A stretch of DNA of 64,000 nucleotides from Winogradskyella sp046545555 (GTDB lineage: Bacteria; Bacteroidota; Bacteroidia; Flavobacteriales; Flavobacteriaceae). Under the pieces are notes generated by a model. The model was given only the letters and a program-made list of their open reading frames with translations, was not told where the DNA came from and did not search any database. The position numbers and the translations under genes are program-made. Positions within the stretch are counted from its first letter, which is position 1, and each line of letters opens with the position of its first letter. This document shows, piece after piece, positions 19,301-28,403 of the stretch. Where the stretch lies: NCBI RefSeq assembly GCF_046545555.1, contig NZ_JBHZTH010000002.1:248001-312000 (forward strand), read 5' to 3'.

Positions 19301-22300
19301 TTTTTTGTAAATGATAAACTAAGAACTTGGGAATCCAAAACGCCAAGATTAGCTGGTGTCAGCTCGTTTGGAGTAGGAGGTACCAATGTCCATATTGTTT
19401 TAGAAGAGTATAAAACTGATGAACAAAAATCCGATTTAGGTAGACCCTTGCAACTATTAACCTGGTCTGCTAAATCTCAAAACAGTCAAGACGGTTATAG
19501 AAATGCTTTAAATGATTATACAAAAAAATGTTATGAGGAATCACTTGGAGATATAGCTTATTCTCTTAGTGCCACAAGAGATGCTTTTCAACATCGTAGC
19601 TTCACTATTGCTGGTAACACAATAGAGGCAAATAGTATACTCAATGATGATAATTCTAAAGCTATTTCTAGTAAGGAATTAAAATTGGTTCCGAATGAGG
19701 TCGCATTTTTATTTCCAGGACAAGGTTCTCAATATTTACAAATGGGCAAAGCACTTTATGATGGCGAAACTGTTTTTAGAGATGCTATAGATCATTGTGC
19801 AGACTTACTAAAAGCTGAATTAAAATTAGATATAAGAGACATAATATATCCAAATGTAAATAGCAGTGAAGCCGAATTAAAGTTAAAGGATACAAAGTTT
19901 ACACAACCTGCTTTATTTGTAGTAGAATATGCACTTTCACAGCTTTGGATAAGTTGGGGAATAAAGCCGACCTTAATGTGTGGTCATAGTATAGGTGAAT
20001 TCGTTGCGGCACATCTTGCGGGAATTTTATCTCTAGAAGATGCTTTACATTTAATAACTGTTCGCGGAAAATTGGTAAGTGAACTTCCTGGAGGAAGTAT
20101 GTTATCAGTTAGAGCTAATTTAGATAATATTAAGGATTTACTTCCAGATACACTTTCCATAGCAGCTATAAATTCAGATCGCTTATGCGTGGTGTCTGGT
20201 CCAGATAATGCCATTGAAGATTTTGCTAAAGTTTTAACAGCAGATGGTATTGCTAATATGCAATTATTAACTAGCCATGCCTTCCATTCAACAATGATGG
20301 ACCCTGTATTAAAAGCTTTTGAAGAAGAAGTACAAAAAATAACCTTAAATGTACCTCGCATACCATTAGTATCAACGGTTACTGGCGATTGGCTTACAGA
20401 CGCAGAAGCTACAAGTTCCAAATATTGGACAAATCACTTGAGAGAAGCAGTGAACTTCTCTGGTGCAATGGAAACGGTTTTAAACTTAGAAGATCCAGTT
20501 TTATTAGAAATTGGTCCTGGTAGAGCTTTAACAACGTTGTCACAACAAAAGAAAGGATTAAAATCAGTAGCTTCAATAGCAAGTATGCCAATACCTAAAG
20601 AAGGTGAAAATGCTTACCATACCGTATTTACTGCTTTAGGTAATCTTTGGATAAATGGTATTGAGCCTAGTTGGAGCACTTTTTATGGTGATCAAAAAAG
20701 GAAAAAAGTTTGGTTACCAGCTTACGTATTTGATCGCAAGCCATGTTGGTTAGATCCACAGGTTTTACAAGAAACAGTTTCAACGATTGAGCAACCTTTA
20801 GATGTTCTCAATGTTAATAACAATAGTATAGAAAATAGTACTACAGTTCCCAAACCTGAAATAAAACATAAGATGAAGAGAAAGCCACTATTGGTTCAAA
20901 AAATTGCAGATATTATTGAAGATAATTCTGGAATAGAAATCGAAGCGAGCGAGTCTGATCAAAGCTTTTTAGAGCTCGGTCTAGATTCACTAGTATTAAC
21001 GCAAATGGCTATTACTTGTAAAAATGAATTTAATGTACCAATAACTTTTAGGCAATTAAACGATGAGTTTAGTACGCCTAGTTTATTAGCTGAGCATTTA
21101 GATTCAATCTTACCAGCAGAGGTTTTTGCACCGGTTACAACTACTGATAATCAGGTTGAAAATAGCCAGTCAACTCAGCAAACGCAAGTTGTAGCTAATG
21201 TTATTCAAAGTATGCCTGCCTTGCCACAAAATGGACAGAACCCTGCTTTAAATCTTATAGCACAACAGTTGCAACTTTTAGGGCAACAATTACAGTTACT
21301 TCAAGGAAATGACAGTTCTGGTGTCTCAAATACACCTATTACGACAAATACATCGATAAACTCTAGTTCTAAAACTTCAACTCACACAAAATCTGTTTCG
21401 CCATTACTTAATAATGATGATAGTAGAACAGATGAAGAAAAGAAAGAGCACGATAAACCATTTGGAGCATCACCAAGAATAGATAAAAAAGCGATCGATA
21501 TTAGTAGTGATCATAGTTTGTTTTTAGAAGACTTAACGAAAGCCTACAATACAAAAACAGCCAAAAGTAAAGCTTATGCTCAAAATTATCGGTCTAAGAT
21601 GGCAGATCCAAGAGTTGTTACAGGTTTTAAACCATTAACGAAAGAGCTCGTTTATCCTATAGTAATAGAAAAATCGTCGGGTAATAAACTTTGGGATATA
21701 GATGGTAATAAATACATTGATATATTAAATGGTTTTGGTGCATGTTTGCTTGGTCACCAACCAGATTTTATAAAAGAGGTTTTACATAATCAAATAGATC
21801 AAGGTTTTGAGGTTGGTCCTCAGCACCCATTAGCAGGTGAAGTCTGCGAATTACTTTGCGAGAGTACAAGTATGGATCGCGCAGCATTATGTAACACAGG
21901 ATCAGAAGCGGTTCTTGGTGCCATGCGAATTGCACGAACGGTTACTGGTCGATCATTGATAGTAGCCTTCTCTAGATCATATCACGGTATTAACGATGAG
22001 GTCATTGTAAGAGGTTCAAAGAAATTAAGAACGTTTCCAGCTGCAGCAGGAATTCTTCCTGAAGCGGTAAAGAATATGTTAATACTAGACTATGGTACGG
22101 AAGAAAGTCTTGCCATAATTAAAGAACGTGCTCATGAAATTGCAGCTGTATTGGTAGAACCAGTACAAAGTCGTAGACCAGAATTTCAGCCTATAGAATT
22201 TTTGAAAGAGGTTAGAGCGATTACCACAGCATCAGATTCAGTTCTTATTTTTGATGAGATTATTACTGGGTTTAGAATGCATCCAGGTGGAGCACAGGCC

Positions 22301-22999
22301 TTATTTGGTATTAAAGCAGATGTCGCTACATATGGAAAAGTTATAGGAGGTGGAGTTTCTATCGGCGCTATAGCAGGAAAACGAAAATTTATGGATGCGC
22401 TAGATGGAGGTTTTTGGCAATTTGGTGACGATTCTTACCCAGAAGTAGGAGTTACCTATTTTGCAGGTACATTTGTACGTCACCCTCTTGCACTAGCGTC
22501 CGCCAAGGCATCATTGTTGCACTTTAAGGAAAAAGGACCAAAACTACAAGAGGATTTAGCAAATAAGACAGACCGTCTTGCAACGGAATTAAACACCTAT
22601 TTTAAAATACACGGGTTACCACTTAAGATTAATTATTATAAATCCCTTTGGAGACTTAATTATTTAGAAGAAATACCTTATGCAGAGTTACTTTTTATAC
22701 TTTTAAGGTTAGACGGTTTACATATTTTAGAAGGTTTTCCATGTTATATGACAACAGCTTATACCGAAGATGATGTAACACTTGTTATCAATTCTTTTAA
22801 AGAGAATATTGAAAAACTTATAGATGTTGGTATTTTCAAATCGGAGGCTAATGGAGACTCAAAGGCTCATAAAGCGTCAATGCTAAATATGCCACCTAAA
22901 CCAGGTGCTAAATTGGGTATGGATGAATTTGGGAATCCTGCTTGGTTTGTTGTTGATGAAAAAAATGAAAGTAATTATAGTAGAATAGAAATCAATTAG
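16313..22999 (+). CDS. Hybrid NRPS-PKS: A-T-KS-AT-T-aminotransferase
   Basis: A 2228-residue assembly-line protein. The adenylation domain (about 20-500) has YTSGTTGNPKG near 165, NKYGPTETT, YRTGDF, GRKDDQVKIRGYRIELGD and NGKIDKRSLP. The first carrier domain has Ser551 in MGGTSLL. The ketosynthase (about 610-1030) has Cys780 in HSACSTSS, His916 in EAHGTATPIGDP and His955 in SNLGH. The acyltransferase has Ser1226 in GHSIG and HAFH at 1322-1325, the malonyl-CoA form. The second carrier has Ser1559 in GLDSL. After a Gln/Ser/Thr-rich linker comes a class III PLP aminotransferase (about 1760-2190) with Lys2009 in TYGKVIGGG. There is no condensation, ketoreductase or dehydratase domain. It should load an amino acid, extend it with malonate and convert the beta-ketone to a beta-amine. 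Confidence 0.93.
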   Translation: MNLTEQEILESIREFNATDFEFPRDLTIIDVFALQVKSTPDLTAVACNGTKLTFKELDIISNQFANYLVTNHTINRADLVGLMIDRSEWVVISIISILKASATYVPIDIEAPQARIDYVKNDSNCKFILDNTTVKNFKASIESYNKNLDFSINSEPEDLAYIIYTSGTTGNPKGVMIENKGVVNLITWLKSYYNIKAGERISQIANYYFDASVEQMFLGLLSGAALVMIDSEVLKNHKLTEFVIEEKITHLHATASYLETITDLSKATSINRIVSAAEVCTTKLAEKLSVFGDFYNKYGPTETTVASSIYRYSPEDANENSLSIGKPLGNTKIYILSDDLELCPIGETGELCISGVGLAKGYLNLEKLTSERFIDNPFEEGQKLYRTGDFAKWLPSGNLEVIGRKDDQVKIRGYRIELGDVENVINSIPNIKRAVVIVNDAIAGEKRLVAYMQSEDGSKDTSTLQKQLKENLPSYMMPSLLIWMDDFPSTANGKIDKRSLPDPRNVRPESAPILKKPRNKLEKDIAKIWSDLLCISEVGVDDNFFEMGGTSLLTQKVVVLIAEKLKIKVPITKLYQHPTIAQLVKFLEPSKNKKAISQQKRKTKREANSDIAIIAMAGRFPGANSIQELWEVLKEGRETISFFTPEELDKSIPDELRNDPLYVAARGIVPSAKTFDAKFFGLNPKLASAMDPQQRLFLEVSWEALEQSGYLPNLYDGTIGVYAGVKSNTYFLNNVFPNKKLMSQIGSMQAMTINDIGYVATRAAYHLNLKGPAVSVHSACSTSSLAIAQAVEAIRNGQCDVALAGGSSVTSPMHSGHLYEEGSMKSADGRCRPFDANGSGTMFSDGAGVVLLKSLEEAKRDGDIIHGVIKGVGVNNDGGAKGSFTAPSTEGEAGAISSALLDANVKPSQISYIEAHGTATPIGDPIEIEGLHLAFGEQESKGYCAIGSIKSNLGHLTAAAGVAGVIKTTLAMKHRQIPASLGYENPNPSIDFENSPFFVNDKLRTWESKTPRLAGVSSFGVGGTNVHIVLEEYKTDEQKSDLGRPLQLLTWSAKSQNSQDGYRNALNDYTKKCYEESLGDIAYSLSATRDAFQHRSFTIAGNTIEANSILNDDNSKAISSKELKLVPNEVAFLFPGQGSQYLQMGKALYDGETVFRDAIDHCADLLKAELKLDIRDIIYPNVNSSEAELKLKDTKFTQPALFVVEYALSQLWISWGIKPTLMCGHSIGEFVAAHLAGILSLEDALHLITVRGKLVSELPGGSMLSVRANLDNIKDLLPDTLSIAAINSDRLCVVSGPDNAIEDFAKVLTADGIANMQLLTSHAFHSTMMDPVLKAFEEEVQKITLNVPRIPLVSTVTGDWLTDAEATSSKYWTNHLREAVNFSGAMETVLNLEDPVLLEIGPGRALTTLSQQKKGLKSVASIASMPIPKEGENAYHTVFTALGNLWINGIEPSWSTFYGDQKRKKVWLPAYVFDRKPCWLDPQVLQETVSTIEQPLDVLNVNNNSIENSTTVPKPEIKHKMKRKPLLVQKIADIIEDNSGIEIEASESDQSFLELGLDSLVLTQMAITCKNEFNVPITFRQLNDEFSTPSLLAEHLDSILPAEVFAPVTTTDNQVENSQSTQQTQVVANVIQSMPALPQNGQNPALNLIAQQLQLLGQQLQLLQGNDSSGVSNTPITTNTSINSSSKTSTHTKSVSPLLNNDDSRTDEEKKEHDKPFGASPRIDKKAIDISSDHSLFLEDLTKAYNTKTAKSKAYAQNYRSKMADPRVVTGFKPLTKELVYPIVIEKSSGNKLWDIDGNKYIDILNGFGACLLGHQPDFIKEVLHNQIDQGFEVGPQHPLAGEVCELLCESTSMDRAALCNTGSEAVLGAMRIARTVTGRSLIVAFSRSYHGINDEVIVRGSKKLRTFPAAAGILPEAVKNMLILDYGTEESLAIIKERAHEIAAVLVEPVQSRRPEFQPIEFLKEVRAITTASDSVLIFDEIITGFRMHPGGAQALFGIKADVATYGKVIGGGVSIGAIAGKRKFMDALDGGFWQFGDDSYPEVGVTYFAGTFVRHPLALASAKASLLHFKEKGPKLQEDLANKTDRLATELNTYFKIHGLPLKINYYKSLWRLNYLEEIPYAELLFILLRLDGLHILEGFPCYMTTAYTEDDVTLVINSFKENIEKLIDVGIFKSEANGDSKAHKASMLNMPPKPGAKLGMDEFGNPAWFVVDEKNESNYSRIEIN

Positions 23000-23054
23000 T
23001 TGTTTTACCTAACTTGTAGTCTTAATTAAATTATCCTGACCATAATTTAAAAAA

Positions 23055-26000
23055 ATGAAAGAACAATTCGCTAAATCTAAAACAGCCTCTAATTTTAGTC
23101 CTTTTTCAGGACCTGAAATTGATCGTGTAATGTATACGACGCAGTCACAGGCTGAGATTTGGGTGGCTTGTAAGCTTGGCAGTAAGGATGCAAATAGGGC
23201 ATATAATGAGTCTATTTCCTTAATTTTAGAGGGTGATTTAGATAGAGATGCAATATCTAAATCTGTTCAAAATTTAGTAAATAGGCATGAGGCTTTAAGA
23301 AGCGTATATAGCACTGATGGTCGTATTATGACGATCTTCAAAGCATTACCAATTTCAATTGAAGTACTAGATGTTTCCGATTTTAATAATTCAGAAAAGG
23401 ATAGAGCTGTTGAGGATTACTTAGCATCAGAAGCACATTTTATTTTTGACTTATTGAAAGGCCCACTTTTTAAAGTGGGTTTAATTAAGTTATCTGAAAC
23501 AGAACATCACCTAATACTTACGGCACATCATATTGTTTGCGATGGTTGGTCCATGGGAGTTATGTTAGAAGAGTTGGGCAAGTTATATTCTTCTTATGTC
23601 GATAAAGATCACCATAATTTACCAGATGCTGATAGTTTTTATGAGTATGCTAAAGAGCAACAGGCATTTCTAGATAGTGAAGCTCATAAAGCAATAGAAA
23701 GTTATTGGCTAAATCTTTATAAAGATGAAGTGCCTCAATTGACGTTACCAACGGATTTTCCGAGACCAGTACTAAGAACTTTTAAAAGTGGACGTCTATA
23801 TTTCCCAATTCAAAATGTATTAATTGATAGACTTAAGAAAACTGGAATAAAAGGCGGAAGTAGCCTTGTGTCTACCTTATTATCTGTTTTCGAGGTTTTT
23901 ATTAGTGACCAATCTGGCCAAGATGATATTGTGGTAGGGCTACCTTCTGCAGATCAGGCAGCTAATGGTAAAAGACAAATGATTGGGCATTGTGTAAATC
24001 TATTGCCATTAAGGACTAAAGTTGATACTTCACATAGTTTTATAGATTATTTAAAACAACGTAAATCAAAACTTTTTGATGCCTATGATCATCAAAAACT
24101 AAGTTTTGGAGAACTACTTCAAAAATTACCAATTGCTAGAGATCCGTCTAGAGTACCTTTGGTACCAGTAGTTTTTAATATAGATACAGGTAAGACACTA
24201 GGTGTATCATTTTCTGGTCTCAACTATAAAGTAAAAAGTAATCCAAGAGCCTTTGAAGCTTTTGAAATTTTTTTAAATGCAACGGGATCTGATGATAACC
24301 TAACCTTAGAATGGTCTTATAATTCAAGTCTGTTTAAACCAGAAACTATTGAGAAGATGTCAGTAGCTTTTCACAATTTGATTGAGAAGTTAGTTGAATC
24401 TCCAGATACTAAATTGCAGGAGCTTCTAAAAGTAGATTGTGAGGCATACGATAAGCTTAATGAGACAGCTTCAAGTTACCCAAAAACACCATTGCATCAG
24501 TTAATTGCGGAACAAGCAAAACGTTCGCCTAATAAACAAGCCTTAAAATTTAGAACTTCAGAAATAACATATAAAGAATTAGAAAACAAGATTAATACAT
24601 TGGCTCATTGTTTACAAGAGCAAAGAGTTAAGTCTGGCGATATTGTAGCAGTAGCACTCCCGAGATCTATAGAGCTAGTAGTAACATTATTAGCAATTAT
24701 GCAATGTGGTGGTGCCTATTTGCCTTTAGATCCTAATTATCCTCAGCAACGCCTAGATTTTATGCTCAATGATTCTGGTGCAGAAGTGTTAATTTCAACT
24801 AAAAATTCTGCACTTTCTTTAACAGCAACTCCTACTGTTTTAATGTTGGAAGATTTATTTTCAGGATTAGAAAAGTATCCAAATGATCCCGTAGATGTTT
24901 CAGTAAATGCAGAAAATATGCTTTATCTGCTTTATACTTCTGGGTCAACTGGCAATCCTAAAGGCGTTAAAGTAACACATCAAAACCTTGTTAATCTTTT
25001 ATACGCCATGTTTACTGAACCTGGCATCAATGAGAACGATAGACTTTTGTCTGTTACAACTATTTCATTCGATATTGCTGGACTAGAGCTTTTTTTACCT
25101 CTTGTAAGAGGTGCTTCTTTAATTATTGCAGACGAAGAAACAGCAAAAGACACTAGGCTTATGCTAGAAGTTTTAGAAGAGGAAGATATAAGTATTTTAC
25201 AAGCGACACCCTCTACATACCAGATGTTACTAGATACGGGCTGGGAAAAGCGTTTGCCTCTTAAAATATTATGTTGTGGTGAAGCGTTACCTATGAGTTT
25301 AGCAACAAAATTAATGGCAAGAGTAGATGAACTATGGAATATGTATGGTCCAACAGAAACCACAATCTATTCAGCAGGAAAACAAATAAAACTAGATGAC
25401 AAAATTATTACTATTGGCCGCCCAATAGCTAATACACAAGCATATGTACTTAACGATCGTAATCAATTAGTAGCGCCAGGTAAAATAGGTGAATTGTGTA
25501 TTGCTGGCGACGGTGTTGCACAAGGCTATTGGAAGCGAGATGATTTAACGTCAGAAAAATTCATCAATAACCCTTTTAACAAACTGAATAGCCCTGTGCT
25601 CTATAAAACAGGTGACTTGGTTAAGTTATTACCATCTGGTGAAATTCAATGTTTAGGACGCAAAGATAATCAGGTTAAAATACGAGGACATCGAATAGAG
25701 CTTGGTGAGATAGAAGACGCGATAAATAGTTTAGATGAAGTTGAAACTTCTGTTGTAGTTGTAATTGATGATAAACTTATAAGTTATATTGTGAGTAACA
25801 AGAATGTCTCCGTAAACGAAGATATTTTAGTTAAATGGAAAATCCACTTAAAGGAGTCACTTCCGTCATATATGGTGCCTCACGCTTTTCATATTTTAAA
25901 AGAATTTCCAACGACACTTAATGGCAAAATAGATCGAAAAGCTTTAAATACAACTTCTTCTCAAAATAGTATTTCAGAAAAATATACAGCACCAAGAACA

Positions 26001-27056
26001 GAAGCAGAGAAACTTATAACAACTATATGGAGTGATGCATTAAATATTAAAAAAATTAATATTTACAGTGATTTCTTTGAGCTTGGAGGGCACTCTTTAT
26101 TAGCAGTTCGTGTAATGTCGCGTTTAGAGAAAGAAACAGGTCAAAGATTACCACTTTCTGCTTTGATGACGCATTCTACGATTGAAAAGTTAGCACAACT
26201 TATAGAACAAGATAGTCAACCTACAGCATGGAGTTCCTTAGTACCTATAAAGACTGAAGGAGATAAAACACCAGTATATGTTATTCATGGTGCAGAGCAT
26301 AATGTTGTTTTTGTGAGTTCAATAGCTAAATATGTAGATAAAAACCAACCTATATATGGTATACAAGCGAAAGGATTAAATGGTATTGATAAACCGTTTG
26401 ACAGAATTGAAGATATGGCAGCTCACTATATATCAGAAATTTTAAAGACAAATCCAAATGGACCAATAGCGCTTGCAGGTTATTCTTTTGGAGGTATTGT
26501 AGCTTTTGAAATGGTTAGACAATTAAAAGCCATGGGCAAAGATGTTGAATCCATAATTTTAATCGACTGCTATGTCTTCCCTAGCTATATGAAAGATAAT
26601 GCGGCAGAAAAGAAAGCTGCTAGTAGAAAATACACAGTACAGCGCATATTTTTTCTAGCCAAAAAAATGTTTAGAAATCTCGATAATTTTAAGGATAGAA
26701 TAGATCTTATAGGAAAGAGGTTTTATTACAAATATCTAAAACTAAGATATGGAAAAGAAGGACAGCATAAAATTCTACATAGTTGGCCTTTAGAATTAGA
26801 TAAAATGCTTAGCGTTGCTGTTAATAATTATCATATTAAACCAATGGATGTAGAGGTTAACTTACTCAAGGTCTCAGAAGATGATCTCTTTTTTGCACAT
26901 GATAAAGATTTATTCGGTTGGGGAGAGTTGGCATTAGGTGGAGTAAAGAAGTTTACCACACCAGGTAATCATAACACGTTACTTTCACCACCAAATGATA
27001 AGTCGTTAGCGAAAATTCTTCAAGTTATTTTAGATACCAATAGTAATGCAATCTAA
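23055..27056 (+). CDS. NRPS: condensation-adenylation-carrier-thioesterase
   Basis: A 1333-residue termination module. The condensation domain (about 25-440) has the active site HHIVCDGWS (His158, His159, Asp163). Its start, TQSQAEIWVACKLG, resembles condensation domains that follow PKS-aminotransferase modules. The adenylation domain (about 475-960) has YTSGSTGNPKG at 627-637, MYGPTETT and GRKDNQVKIRGHRIELGE. The carrier has Ser1014 in LGGHSLLAVR. The type I thioesterase has Ser1144 in GYSFGG, Asp1171 and His1306 in GNHNTLL, a complete triad. It should couple a second amino acid to the beta-amino acyl chain from the preceding protein and release the product by hydrolysis or cyclisation. It lies 55 bases after the NRPS-PKS gene, and its end overlaps the phosphopantetheinyl transferase. 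Confidence 0.93.
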   Translation: MKEQFAKSKTASNFSPFSGPEIDRVMYTTQSQAEIWVACKLGSKDANRAYNESISLILEGDLDRDAISKSVQNLVNRHEALRSVYSTDGRIMTIFKALPISIEVLDVSDFNNSEKDRAVEDYLASEAHFIFDLLKGPLFKVGLIKLSETEHHLILTAHHIVCDGWSMGVMLEELGKLYSSYVDKDHHNLPDADSFYEYAKEQQAFLDSEAHKAIESYWLNLYKDEVPQLTLPTDFPRPVLRTFKSGRLYFPIQNVLIDRLKKTGIKGGSSLVSTLLSVFEVFISDQSGQDDIVVGLPSADQAANGKRQMIGHCVNLLPLRTKVDTSHSFIDYLKQRKSKLFDAYDHQKLSFGELLQKLPIARDPSRVPLVPVVFNIDTGKTLGVSFSGLNYKVKSNPRAFEAFEIFLNATGSDDNLTLEWSYNSSLFKPETIEKMSVAFHNLIEKLVESPDTKLQELLKVDCEAYDKLNETASSYPKTPLHQLIAEQAKRSPNKQALKFRTSEITYKELENKINTLAHCLQEQRVKSGDIVAVALPRSIELVVTLLAIMQCGGAYLPLDPNYPQQRLDFMLNDSGAEVLISTKNSALSLTATPTVLMLEDLFSGLEKYPNDPVDVSVNAENMLYLLYTSGSTGNPKGVKVTHQNLVNLLYAMFTEPGINENDRLLSVTTISFDIAGLELFLPLVRGASLIIADEETAKDTRLMLEVLEEEDISILQATPSTYQMLLDTGWEKRLPLKILCCGEALPMSLATKLMARVDELWNMYGPTETTIYSAGKQIKLDDKIITIGRPIANTQAYVLNDRNQLVAPGKIGELCIAGDGVAQGYWKRDDLTSEKFINNPFNKLNSPVLYKTGDLVKLLPSGEIQCLGRKDNQVKIRGHRIELGEIEDAINSLDEVETSVVVVIDDKLISYIVSNKNVSVNEDILVKWKIHLKESLPSYMVPHAFHILKEFPTTLNGKIDRKALNTTSSQNSISEKYTAPRTEAEKLITTIWSDALNIKKINIYSDFFELGGHSLLAVRVMSRLEKETGQRLPLSALMTHSTIEKLAQLIEQDSQPTAWSSLVPIKTEGDKTPVYVIHGAEHNVVFVSSIAKYVDKNQPIYGIQAKGLNGIDKPFDRIEDMAAHYISEILKTNPNGPIALAGYSFGGIVAFEMVRQLKAMGKDVESIILIDCYVFPSYMKDNAAEKKAASRKYTVQRIFFLAKKMFRNLDNFKDRIDLIGKRFYYKYLKLRYGKEGQHKILHSWPLELDKMLSVAVNNYHIKPMDVEVNLLKVSEDDLFFAHDKDLFGWGELALGGVKKFTTPGNHNTLLSPPNDKSLAKILQVILDTNSNAI

Positions 27057-27834
27057 TTTTAATGTGTCTTGCTTTAGAGTGAAGCCAAAATTTAATTCTA
27101 TAGCAGAAATACTTAAAGATGATTCTGATTTAAAATTATTTAAGGTAAATATCCCTACCTATTTCGACTTAGTTACTGATTTTTTACAATTTCTATCTTC
27201 CGAAGAAATTGAACGATCAAAACGTTATTATTCGCCAAGAGATAAAAACAGATTTATTATTTGTAGAACGCTTTTAAAGTTTATCATAGCAAACCAAACA
27301 GGTTTAGAGGTTAAGGCAATTAAAATAAAAAAAGGCGCAAATAAAAAACCTTATTTAGTATCACTTGATTCTCTAAATTTTAATGTTTCACATTCTGAGA
27401 ATTTTGCAATTATAGCTATAAGTGACAGAGCAATTGGAGTAGACGTTGAATACATAAATCGAAATTTTGACTTTTCGGACATCCTAGCTCATACTTTTAG
27501 TGATGATGAACGACAAAAAATTAGAAACTCTGAGAATTCTAAAGAAGCTTTTTATTCATTATGGACTCGCAAAGAAGCCTTTGTTAAGGCTACAGGTAAA
27601 GGCATAAGTGACAATTTTTCACAAATTCCATCAATTGAGGGGGCGCATTTAACACCTTCAGATATATTAGGTAATCTCAAAAATTTAAATGTTTTTAGTT
27701 TTGATTTAGATAAAGATTACAAATCTTCAATAGCCTATGACGGCATGCTTATAAATAGTAATGAACTTAATATTTATAATCTACCTAATTCTTTTAATGA
27801 ACTTTTGGCATTTAGTAAGTTAAAGCTAAAATAA
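27046..27834 (+). CDS. Sfp-type 4'-phosphopantetheinyl transferase
   Basis: The 262-residue protein has the family motifs: FNVSHSE, the metal-binding IGVDVE, and WTRKEAFVKATGKG. The length fits Sfp-type enzymes (about 230-260) rather than AcpS. It transfers phosphopantetheine from CoA to the serine of carrier domains, here Ser551 and Ser1559 of the NRPS-PKS and Ser1014 of the NRPS. The gene overlaps the NRPS by 11 bases, so its supply is tied to that of the megasynthases. It closes the cluster. Confidence 0.93.
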   Translation: MQSNFNVSCFRVKPKFNSIAEILKDDSDLKLFKVNIPTYFDLVTDFLQFLSSEEIERSKRYYSPRDKNRFIICRTLLKFIIANQTGLEVKAIKIKKGANKKPYLVSLDSLNFNVSHSENFAIIAISDRAIGVDVEYINRNFDFSDILAHTFSDDERQKIRNSENSKEAFYSLWTRKEAFVKATGKGISDNFSQIPSIEGAHLTPSDILGNLKNLNVFSFDLDKDYKSSIAYDGMLINSNELNIYNLPNSFNELLAFSKLKLK

Positions 27835-27929
27835 GTATAAACACATTAATCGGAAATACATAAACTTTTATAATTGATTTTGTAACATTTCTAAATGATT
27901 TGCGTCATATAAACGTAAATCAATTAATA

Positions 27930-28292
27930 ATGGAATCTAATTATCACACTCTCAAACGTACTGACAATCAACTATTAGTAATATCACATTTAACGCAATT
28001 ACTTACGTATGTTACTGGTTTTGGTGGTTTAATTGTACCATTAGTCATTTGGGCGACGCAAAAAGATCGTGTTGAAGATATGGATGCTCATGGTAAAGCT
28101 ATATTAAACTTTCAGTTAAGTATAATCATATATTCAATACTGAGTATTCCTTTGGTATTTGTATTTGGATTGGGTGTTTTGACCTTAATTCTAGTAGGAA
28201 TTTTAGCATTTCTAATGCCAATAATAAACGCAATAAAAGCTAGTAATGGTGAATTACCTAGCTATCCATTATCTCTTAATTTTGTTAGTTAG
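27930..28292 (+). CDS. DUF4870 small membrane protein
   Basis: A 120-residue protein starting at the ATG at 27930. It has three hydrophobic segments and the DUF4870 pattern: a cytosolic start with SHLTQLLTYVTGFGGLIVPLVIW, a conserved AKAILNFQ-like element (HGKAILNFQLS) and a C-terminal MPIINAIKASNGE. The family has no known function and is common in many phyla. It stands alone after the biosynthetic cluster and is followed by its own terminator. Confidence 0.8.
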   Translation: MESNYHTLKRTDNQLLVISHLTQLLTYVTGFGGLIVPLVIWATQKDRVEDMDAHGKAILNFQLSIIIYSILSIPLVFVFGLGVLTLILVGILAFLMPIINAIKASNGELPSYPLSLNFVS

Positions 28293-28313
28293 TATTAAAG
28301 AAATGGAAATGAA

Positions 28314-28342
28314 AGACTCATCTTTTGATGGGTCTTTTTTTT
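28314..28342 (+). terminator. Terminator after the DUF4870 gene
   Basis: AGACTCATC (28314-28322) pairs with GATGGGTCT (28327-28335) around TTTT, with one wobble pair, followed by a T run to about 28342. Confidence 0.88.
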
Positions 28343-28344
28343 AT

Positions 28345-28376
28345 AAAAAAAGGCTCACCATTACAGTGAACCTTTT
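28345..28376 (-). terminator. Terminator after dnaN
   Basis: AAAAGGCTCAC (28348-28358) pairs with GTGAACCTTTT (28366-28376) with one mismatch; read on the minus strand, the stem is followed by a U run. It lies 28 bases past the dnaN stop and faces the DUF4870 terminator. Confidence 0.8.
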
Positions 28377-28403
28377 CAATTGTTGAGTTAGCAAATTTTT
28401 CAC

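Noticed and set aside
19984..20421. Minus-strand ORF of 145 codons inside the acyltransferase domain
   Set aside because: It is antisense to the AT active-site region; the open frame follows from codon bias of the real gene.
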